A stretch of DNA of 11,177 bases from an uncultured Collinsella sp. (GTDB lineage Bacteria > Actinomycetota > Coriobacteriia > Coriobacteriales > Coriobacteriaceae): positions 1 to 11,177 of the forward strand of contig USDH01000035.1 of NCBI GenBank assembly GCA_900553415.1. Reading direction: 5' to 3'. The position numbers were made by a program, and so were the translations under genes. Position 1 is the stretch's first letter, and every line of letters begins with the position of its first letter. The notes under the pieces were generated by a model. The model saw nothing but the letters and a program-made list of their open reading frames with translations. It made no database searches and was not told the DNA's origin. Below, piece after piece: positions 1 through 4,639 of this stretch.

Positions 1-956
1 ATGCCCACGTCGACTGCCCGGGCCACGCCGACTATATCAAGAACATGATCACCGGTGCTGCTCAGATGGACGGCGCTATCCTGGTCATCGCCGCTACCGA
101 CGGCCCCATGGCTCAGACCCGCGAGCACATCCTGCTCGCCCGTCAGGTCGGCGTTCCCTACATCGTCGTCTTCCTGAACAAGTGCGACATGGTCGACGAT
201 GACGAGCTCATCGACCTCGTCGAGATGGAGACCCGTGAGCTCCTCTCCGAGTACGATTTCCCCGGCGACGACATCCCCGTCATCCGTGGTTCCGCTCTGG
301 GCGCTCTCGAGGGCGACGCCAAGTGGATGGATGCCATTCGCGAGCTCATGAACGCTGTCGACGAGTACATCCCGACGCCTGCTCGTAACAACGACCTCCC
401 GTTCCTGATGGCCGTTGAGGACGTTATGACCATCTCCGGCCGTGGTACCGTTGCTACCGGCCGTGTCGAGCGCGGTGAGCTCAAGCTCAACGAGCCCGTC
501 GAGATCGTCGGCATCAAGGATACCCAGAACACCGTCGTTACCGGTATCGAGATGTTCCGTAAGTCCATGGACTTCTGCGAGGCTGGCGACAACGTCGGTC
601 TGCTGCTCCGCGGCATCAAGCGCGAGGACATCGAGCGCGGCCAGGTTCTCTGCAAGCCCGGTTCGGTTACCCCGCACACCAAGTTCACCGGCGAGATCTA
701 CGTTCTGACCAAGGAGGAGGGCGGCCGTCACACCCCGTTCTTCGATGGCTATCGTCCTCAGTTCTACTTCCGTACCACCGACGTTACCGGTACGGTCAAG
801 CTCCCCGAGGGCACCGAGATGGCTATGCCTGGTGACCACATCACCATCGAGGGCGACCTCATCCACCCGATCGCCATGGAGGAGGGCCTGCGCTTCGCTA
901 TCCGCGAGGGTGGCCACACCGTCGGTTCGGGCATCGTCTCCACGATCATTGAGTAA
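1..956 (+). CDS. tuf: Elongation factor Tu, 3' part (5' end outside window)
   Basis: EF-Tu is the GTPase that brings aminoacyl-tRNA to the ribosomal A site in the cytoplasm. The reading frame is open from the first base; the first complete codon is at position 3 and reads AHVDCPGHADYIKNMI, the G3 motif. It continues with the G4 motif NKCDM and the G5-like GSAL, then the domain II stretch (GRGTVATGRVERG) and domain III (HTPFFDGYRPQFYFRTTDVTG), ending in the usual GGHTVGSGIVSTIIE. The P-loop and switch I, roughly the first 75 to 80 residues, lie outside the window. Codon use is strongly biased, as expected for a very highly expressed gene. A strong terminator follows 27 bases after the stop, so this transcript probably ends before rpmG. 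The upstream neighbour cannot be seen. Confidence 0.98.
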   Translation, partial: AHVDCPGHADYIKNMITGAAQMDGAILVIAATDGPMAQTREHILLARQVGVPYIVVFLNKCDMVDDDELIDLVEMETRELLSEYDFPGDDIPVIRGSALGALEGDAKWMDAIRELMNAVDEYIPTPARNNDLPFLMAVEDVMTISGRGTVATGRVERGELKLNEPVEIVGIKDTQNTVVTGIEMFRKSMDFCEAGDNVGLLLRGIKREDIERGQVLCKPGSVTPHTKFTGEIYVLTKEEGGRHTPFFDGYRPQFYFRTTDVTGTVKLPEGTEMAMPGDHITIEGDLIHPIAMEEGLRFAIREGGHTVGSGIVSTIIE

Positions 957-983
957 ATTAGCTCTTTGATATAGCTGACTTAG

Positions 984-1018
984 AGAACCCGGCACTTATA
1001 TGGGTGCCGGGTTCTTTT
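984..1018 (+). terminator. Intrinsic terminator of tuf
   Basis: A perfect 12-bp stem (AGAACCCGGCAC at 984-995 with GTGCCGGGTTCT at 1004-1015) around an 8-base loop is followed by a T-rich tail. It lies 27 bases after the tuf stop and should separate tuf from the rpmG transcript. Confidence 0.93.
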
Positions 1019-1160
1019 CTGCAATGGATATTGAGCCGTTGCTGGTGTCGAGAGGATCGATAATGGTCCTGGATGCACCGTCGATTAGCTCTCGATGGCT
1101 TCATTGATGTGTTCCAAATATGAATGGATCCACCGAGAACCAATTGACTCGAGGTTTTCA

Positions 1161-1188
1161 TTGACAGCACTTACGTGGAGCTGATAAA
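1161..1188 (+). promoter_or_regulatory. Probable sigma-70-type promoter for rpmG-tRNA-secE-nusG
   Basis: There is a perfect -35 hexamer TTGACA at 1161-1166. With a 16-base spacer a -10-like GATAAA follows at 1183-1188 (four of six consensus positions). It lies about 50 bases before the rpmG start, after the tuf terminator. No other convincing promoter is seen before secE, so it probably drives the downstream cluster. The transcription start has not been mapped. Confidence 0.65.
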
Positions 1189-1235
1189 GTAACAACTCGT
1201 GCCCGTACGGGGCGGAAATGAAAGGTTCAGGATAC

Positions 1236-1385
1236 ATGCGTACTCTAGTTACTCTTGCGTGCACTGAGTGTAAGCGCCGCAACTATACGACCACCAAGAA
1301 CAAGTCGACCATGCCTGATCGTATGGAGATCAAGAAGTATTGCCCCTGGTGCCGTCACCACACGCTGCACAAAGAGACTCGCTAG
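1236..1385 (+). CDS. rpmG: 50S ribosomal protein L33
   Basis: This 49-residue protein is a small component of the large ribosomal subunit. The translation begins MRTLVTLACTECKRRNY and ends CPWCRHHTLHKETR. It carries two cysteine pairs, C9/C12 and C36/C39, which form the zinc ribbon of the 'C+' type of L33. Length and the central YTTTKNKSTMPDRMEIKKYCPWC region are typical of the family. An AAAGG at 1221-1225 lies 10 bases before the chosen ATG. A strong promoter precedes the gene and tRNA-Trp begins 13 bases after the stop, so gene and tRNA are very likely on one transcript. The arrangement rpmG, tRNA-Trp, secE, nusG is common in Gram-positive bacteria. Confidence 0.96.
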   Translation: MRTLVTLACTECKRRNYTTTKNKSTMPDRMEIKKYCPWCRHHTLHKETR

Positions 1386-1398
1386 TCTCTAGTCACAT

Positions 1399-1474
1399 AC
1401 GCCAGTAGTTCAATTGGTAGAGCATCGGTCTCCAAAACCGAGTGTTGAGGGTTCGAGTCCTTCCTGGCGTGCCA
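1399..1474 (+). tRNA. tRNA-Trp (anticodon CCA), 3' CCA encoded
   Basis: The sequence folds as a complete cloverleaf. The 7-bp acceptor stem is ACGCCAG (1399-1405) with CTGGCGT (1464-1470). The D loop contains AATTGGTAGAG. The anticodon stem TCGGT/ACCGA encloses the loop CTCCAAA with anticodon CCA at 1432-1434. The T arm contains GTTCGAGTC. The discriminator base is G1471 and CCA (1472-1474) is encoded. It sits between rpmG and secE without an obvious promoter of its own, so it is probably processed from the messenger RNA precursor. Confidence 0.98.
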
Positions 1475-1483
1475 GTCATTATT

Positions 1484-1514
1484 CCGTAAGCTCCCACTTG
1501 GGGGCTTACGGTTT
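1484..1514 (+). terminator. Terminator-like hairpin between tRNA-Trp and secE, probably leaky
   Basis: The arms CCGTAAGC (1484-1491) and GCTTACGG (1504-1511) are perfectly complementary. The stem extends by a G-U and three C-G pairs to a 4-base loop, giving 12 bp. Only three T residues follow (TTTACT), so termination would be partial. It could trim the tRNA 3' end, lower expression of secE-nusG relative to rpmG, or protect the processed messenger end. Confidence 0.55.
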
Positions 1515-1550
1515 ACTCATGTATAAGCGCATTGCGCGGAGGTAACCCAA

Positions 1551-1889
1551 ATGGCCAACAAGAAGAACAAGAAGAAGGCTCAGCAGCCGGCACCTGCCAA
1601 CAGCGCTGCCGCCAACTCCAAGGTTGAGGCCAAGAAGGCCGTTGCCAAGAAGAACGAGAAGGCTGCGAAGTCCAAGAAGAACGAGAAGCCTGGTTTCTTC
1701 GCCCGCACCAAGAAGTATTTCGCTTCGGTCAAGTCCGAGATGAAGCGTGTCACGTGGCCCGATAAGAAGGAGCTCGTGAACTACTCGGTCGTCGTTTGCG
1801 CTTCTCTGGTCGTCGTCGGCGTCGTCATCGCTCTGCTCGATGCTGGCTTTGGCGAGGCTCTTGCTCTGTTCTCTGGATTGAGGGGCTAA
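1551..1889 (+). CDS. secE: Preprotein translocase subunit SecE
   Basis: SecE is the small clamp subunit of the SecYEG protein-conducting channel in the cytoplasmic membrane. The 112-residue product has a long Lys/Ala/Asn-rich, probably disordered cytoplasmic extension (residues 1-46). The conserved amphipathic SecE segment follows (FASVKSEMKRVTWPDKKE, about 57-74), then a single transmembrane helix (about 79-97) and a short tail. Single-helix forms with a basic extension are usual in Actinomycetota. The start is supported by GGAGGT at 1538-1543, 7 bases upstream. nusG begins three bases after the stop and its Shine-Dalgarno sequence (GAGGGG at 1880-1885) lies within the last secE codons, so translation of the two is probably coupled. 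Confidence 0.95.
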   Translation: MANKKNKKKAQQPAPANSAAANSKVEAKKAVAKKNEKAAKSKKNEKPGFFARTKKYFASVKSEMKRVTWPDKKELVNYSVVVCASLVVVGVVIALLDAGFGEALALFSGLRG

Positions 1890-1892
1890 ACC

Positions 1893-2429
1893 ATGTCTAA
1901 GCGTTGGTACGTCGTTCACACTTACTCCGGATACGAGAACCGCGTAAAGTCCGATCTCGAGCATCGTATCGAGACCATGGGTATGCAGGACCGTATCTTT
2001 GATATCGAGATTCCTATGGAGCGCGTCACCGAGATTAAAGAGGGTGGCAAGCGCGAGACCAAGGATTCTAAGATCTTCCCGGGTTATGTCCTGGTTCGCA
2101 TGGAGATGGATGACGATGCTTGGACGTGTGTTCGCAACACGCCCGGCGTCACCGGTTTCCTGGGCGGCAACGGCAAGCCCGCCCCGCTTTCCCGTGACGA
2201 GTACAACAAGATGACTCGTCGTCCCGGTAAGGGCGATTCGCCCAAGCGCACCTCGGTTGATATTCAGGTCGGCACGTCCGTCCGCGTCACCGATGGCCCG
2301 CTTACCGACTTTGATGGCAAGGTCTCCGAGGTTAACACCGAGGCTGGCAAGCTCAAGGTCACGCTGATGATCTTTGGCCGCGAGACGCCGGTCGAGCTCG
2401 ACTTTAACCAGGTCGCTGTCATCGCTTAA
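1893..2429 (+). CDS. nusG: Transcription termination/antitermination factor NusG
   Basis: NusG binds the RNA polymerase clamp and influences pausing, Rho-dependent termination and transcription-translation coupling. The 178-residue product begins MSKRWYVVHTYSGYENRVK, the typical start of the NGN domain. That domain runs to about residue 110 and includes KIFPGYVLVRMEMDDDAW and the NTPGVTGFLG segment. A KOW domain follows at about 126-156 (VRVTDGPLTDFDGKVSEVN), and the C-terminal MIFGRETPVELDFNQV is canonical. Length matches the family. The Shine-Dalgarno GAGGGG lies inside secE, 7 bases before the ATG. The gap to rplK is 120 bases. It has a weak GC-rich inverted repeat at 2439-2452 but no convincing terminator or promoter, so read-through into rplK-rplA is plausible. 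Confidence 0.97.
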   Translation: MSKRWYVVHTYSGYENRVKSDLEHRIETMGMQDRIFDIEIPMERVTEIKEGGKRETKDSKIFPGYVLVRMEMDDDAWTCVRNTPGVTGFLGGNGKPAPLSRDEYNKMTRRPGKGDSPKRTSVDIQVGTSVRVTDGPLTDFDGKVSEVNTEAGKLKVTLMIFGRETPVELDFNQVAVIA

Positions 2430-2537
2430 GTTTTCGTCCGTTCGCGCGAGCGTGCTTCTTCTGTGACTGCTCATCTCAGGAGTGCTTCTAACACGTGCGT
2501 GCTTACGATATAGCAAGTACTTCACACTCGTGATTCG

Positions 2538-2543
2538 AAAGGA
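2538..2543 (+). promoter_or_regulatory. Ribosome binding site deciding the rplK start
   Basis: AAAGGA lies directly against an in-frame ATG at 2544 and 6 bases before a second ATG at 2550. Only the second has workable spacing, and it gives the family-typical N-terminus MAEKKVANVIKLQIPAG. Confidence 0.75.
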
Positions 2544-2549
2544 ATGACC

Positions 2550-2978
2550 ATGGCTGAGAAGAAGGTTGCCAACGTCATTAAGCTCCAGATTCCTGCTGGT
2601 GCAGCTAACCCCGCTCCTCCCGTCGGCCCCGCCCTGGGCGCTGCTGGCGTGAACATCATGCAGTTCTGCCAGGCCTTTAACGCCGAGACGCAGGACAAGA
2701 AGGGCGACATCATCCCCGTTGAGATCTCTGTCTACGAGGATAAGTCCTTCTCCTTCATCACCAAGACCCCGCCGGCGGCTCACCTCATCAAGAAGGAGCT
2801 GAACCTTAAGTCTGGTTCCGCTAAGCCCCAGGCCGACAAGGTTGGTCAGCTCTCCCAGGAGCAGCTCACCAAGATCGCCGAGATCAAGATGCCGGACCTC
2901 AATGCCAACGACATTGATGCCGCCAAGAAGATCATCGCCGGTACCGCCCGTTCCATGGGTGTCACCATCGCTGAGTAG
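2550..2978 (+). CDS. rplK: 50S ribosomal protein L11
   Basis: L11 binds the GTPase-associated centre of 23S rRNA and takes part in factor binding and stringent-response sensing. The 142-residue product has the N-terminal domain signature KLQIPAGAANPAPPVGPALGAAGVNIMQFC with the proline cluster bound by thiostrepton-type antibiotics. The linker TKTPPAAHLIKK and the RNA-binding C-terminal domain follow, ending IAGTARSMGVTIAE. An alternative ATG two codons upstream (2544) is less likely because its ribosome binding site would touch the start codon. Usual length is 141-142 residues. It is followed by rplA after a 117-base structured gap, as in most bacterial L11-L1 pairs. Confidence 0.97.
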   Translation: MAEKKVANVIKLQIPAGAANPAPPVGPALGAAGVNIMQFCQAFNAETQDKKGDIIPVEISVYEDKSFSFITKTPPAAHLIKKELNLKSGSAKPQADKVGQLSQEQLTKIAEIKMPDLNANDIDAAKKIIAGTARSMGVTIAE

Positions 2979-2996
2979 CGATTTCTTATGGTAACG

Positions 2997-3024
2997 ACGG
3001 GTGCTCCGACCGGGGCGCCCGTTT
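2997..3024 (+). promoter_or_regulatory. Hairpin I of the rplK-rplA intergenic leader (possible attenuator)
   Basis: ACGGGTGCTCC (2997-3007) pairs along 11 bp, including two G-U pairs, with GGGGCGCCCGT (3012-3022) around the loop GACC. It begins 18 bases after the rplK stop. Only TTTAA follows, so a full terminator is unlikely; attenuation or RNA stabilisation is possible. A second, smaller hairpin follows at 3028-3045 (GTGTGC with GCACAC). Confidence 0.55.
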
Positions 3025-3052
3025 AATGTGTGCAATAGGGCACACGATACGA

Positions 3053-3082
3053 TGTGGGAGGGCTCACGCCCGTTTAACCACA
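3053..3082 (+). promoter_or_regulatory. Candidate ribosomal protein L1 binding site (autogenous operator) before rplA
   Basis: An outer stem UGUGG (3053-3057) / CCACA (3078-3082) and an inner stem GGGC (3060-3063) / GCCC (3068-3071) are separated by an asymmetric internal loop: GA on the 5' side and GUUUAA on the 3' side. The 5' strand reads GUGGGAGGGC, much like the GUGGGAGGCU at the L1 site of 23S rRNA (helix 76/77 region). L1 is known to repress its own messenger by binding such an rRNA-like element. The 3' end of the outer stem overlaps the first A of the AGGAGGT Shine-Dalgarno of rplA, so protein binding would block initiation. The fold and likeness are seen or recalled; the function is inferred. 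Confidence 0.65.
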
Positions 3083-3088
3083 GGAGGT
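3082..3088 (+). promoter_or_regulatory. Ribosome binding site deciding the rplA start
   Basis: A full AGGAGGT is 1 base before an in-frame ATG at 3090 and 7 bases before ATG 3096. The second has normal spacing and yields MAKHGKSY, a typical L1 N-terminus. Confidence 0.8.
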
Positions 3089-3095
3089 AATGCAC

Positions 3096-3803
3096 ATGGC
3101 TAAGCATGGTAAGAGCTATAACGCTGCTGCCGAGAAGATCGACCGCGCCACGCTCTACACCCCCCTTCAGGCTGCCAAGCTCATCAAGGAGCTCGACACC
3201 GCCAAGTTCGACGAGACCGTCGAGGCCCACTTCCGTCTGGGCATCGATACTCGTAAGGCTGACCAGAACATCCGTGGTTCCATCTCCCTGCCCCACGGCA
3301 CCGGCAAGACCGTTCGTGTTGCCGTCTTCGCCGAGGGCGAGAAGGCCCGCGAGGCTGAGGCTGCCGGCGCCGACATCATCGGTTCCGACGAGCTCGTCGC
3401 CCAGATTCAGAAGGGCGAGATCAACTTCGACGCCGCTATCGCTACGCCGAACATGATGGCCAAGGTTGGCCGTATCGGTAAGATCCTTGGTCCCCGTGGC
3501 CTCATGCCGAACCCCAAGCTCGGCACCGTGACCATGGACGTCGCCAAGATGGTCTCCGAGCTCAAGGCTGGCCGCGTTGAGTACCGCGCCGACCGCTACG
3601 GCATCTGCCACGTGCCCCTGGGCAAGAAGTCCTTCTCTGAGCAGCAGCTCGTCGAGAACTACGCTGCCCTGTACACCGAGATCCTGCGCGTCAAGCCCTC
3701 TTCTGCTAAGGGCAAGTACGTCAAGTCCATCTCCGTGTCTTCCACCATGGGCCCTGGCGTCAAGGTCGATCCCGCTGTCCAGCGTGACTTCCTGGCTGAG
3801 TAA
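3096..3803 (+). CDS. rplA: 50S ribosomal protein L1
   Basis: L1 forms the mobile L1 stalk of the large subunit, which helps release deacylated tRNA from the E site. In many bacteria it is also a translational repressor of its own operon. The 235-residue product starts MAKHGKSYNAAAEKIDR, has the RNA-binding first domain (ETVEAHFRLGIDTRKADQNIRGSISLPHGTGK, about 40-71) and the signature ATPNMMAKVGRIGKILGPRG (about 117-136). It ends SVSSTMGPGVKVDPAVQRDFLAE. Length and all conserved blocks are intact. The alternative ATG at 3090 adds only two residues and has poor Shine-Dalgarno spacing. An rRNA-like hairpin sits just before the ribosome binding site. The gene is closed by a strong terminator, and rplJ-rplL do not follow, unlike the common bacterial order. 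Confidence 0.97.
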   Translation: MAKHGKSYNAAAEKIDRATLYTPLQAAKLIKELDTAKFDETVEAHFRLGIDTRKADQNIRGSISLPHGTGKTVRVAVFAEGEKAREAEAAGADIIGSDELVAQIQKGEINFDAAIATPNMMAKVGRIGKILGPRGLMPNPKLGTVTMDVAKMVSELKAGRVEYRADRYGICHVPLGKKSFSEQQLVENYAALYTEILRVKPSSAKGKYVKSISVSSTMGPGVKVDPAVQRDFLAE

Positions 3804-3839
3804 CTGCTAGTTACTGCCTGAGCAAAGCAAGCATTGCTA

Positions 3840-3878
3840 AAGAAACCCGGTTCTGCCTTGTGCAGGACCGGGTTTCTT
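3840..3878 (+). terminator. Intrinsic terminator of the rplK-rplA transcript
   Basis: A 17-bp stem (3840-3856 with 3862-3878, one G-U pair) has a 5-base loop CTTGT and a 3' arm ending GGGTTTCTT. It lies 36 bases after the rplA stop. The A-rich 5' arm means it could also work on the opposite strand, which carries convergent genes. Confidence 0.9.
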
Positions 3879-3891
3879 GCTATCGCGTCAA

Positions 3892-3930
3892 AAGCACCAC
3901 AAAGGGGACGGTCTCCCCTTTGTGGTGGTT
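3892..3930. repeat. Palindromic intergenic repeat, copy A (terminator-like for the minus strand)
   Basis: CACCACAAAGGGGA (3895-3908) and TCCCCTTTGTGGTG (3914-3927) are perfect 14-bp arms around the loop CGGTC. On the minus strand the hairpin is followed by CTTTTG. It starts right at the stop codon of the metallophosphoesterase gene (TAA at 3931-3929) and so probably ends that transcript. Related elements occur at 6610-6647, 7513-7552 and 7568-7608. Confidence 0.8.
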
Positions 3931-4639
3931 ACCAGGGTGTTCTGGCTGTTGAGGACTCGATGGCATCGTGGCGCTTGAGCTCGCGGCGCATGGTTTGCGA
4001 ATTGAGCCAGGCTGCCTGCCAGCCACGGATGGGGTAGCGCGTCTGGTCGAGCTCAAACTGCGTATAGCCGCAGGCGTTGATGATCGTCGTTCCACACACA
4101 TGCTGCCGCTCGCGTTGAAAGTCGCGACCATAGCTTTGGTGTACATGCCCATGCACCATGTAGTCGGCCCCCCAGGACTCAAGCGCCGTGTTAAAGCACT
4201 CAAACCCTCGATGCGGCAGATCGTCCAGATCACCCATACCGGCGGCGGGTGCATGGGTAAGCAGAATGTCGCAGCCGCCGACCATCCTCACTTTGCGGGA
4301 CAGCTTGCGCATACGCTTGGCCATCTCGCGCTCGGTGTACATGTTGGCGCCGTCGCGATAACGCATGGATCCGCCAAGGCCCGCAATGCGAATCCCTCGG
4401 TACGTGTACACGCTGTCTTCCACGCAGATACATCCGCCCGGTGCATGACGTGCGTAGCGGTCATCGTGATTGCCGCGCACATAGATGAGCGGCTTGTTGA
4501 TGACCGTAACTAAAAACTCAAGATAGTCCGGGTCCAGATCGCCGGCGGACAAAATCAGGTCGACTCCCTCAAAGCGTTCCTTGCGAAAGCACTCCCAAAG
4601 GCATCGTTCTTCGGTATCTGCTATGGCAAGGATCTTCAT
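3929..4639 (-). CDS. Calcineurin-like metallophosphoesterase
   Basis: This 236-residue cytoplasmic protein carries most motifs of the binuclear metallophosphoesterase fold in order: ADTEE at D8, GDLD at 33-36, GNHDD at 56-60, LTHAP around H129, and HGHVH at 163-167. The first motif, normally D-x-H, reads D8-T-E, so a glutamate replaces the usual histidine; other ligands are intact. Members cleave phosphomonoesters, phosphodiesters or cyclic nucleotides, and the substrate cannot be read from sequence. There is no signal peptide or membrane segment. The ATG overlaps the stop of the upstream BMP-domain gene (ATGA, 4639-4636), so the two are very likely translationally coupled and may share a nucleotide- or nucleoside-related job. 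A palindromic repeat begins at the stop codon. Confidence 0.88.
   Translation of the reverse strand: MKILAIADTEERCLWECFRKERFEGVDLILSAGDLDPDYLEFLVTVINKPLIYVRGNHDDRYARHAPGGCICVEDSVYTYRGIRIAGLGGSMRYRDGANMYTEREMAKRMRKLSRKVRMVGGCDILLTHAPAAGMGDLDDLPHRGFECFNTALESWGADYMVHGHVHQSYGRDFQRERQHVCGTTIINACGYTQFELDQTRYPIRGWQAAWLNSQTMRRELKRHDAIESSTARTPW

Noticed and set aside
2439..2452. A terminator after nusG
   Set aside because: The inverted repeat CGTTC/GAGCG has only 5 bp and no T run, so it is too weak to call.
1506..3611. A 701-codon minus-strand open frame opposite secE, nusG, rplK and rplA
   Set aside because: It lies antisense to four intact conserved genes and spans their intergenic regions. It has no recognisable domain; its length follows from the strong codon bias of the real genes.
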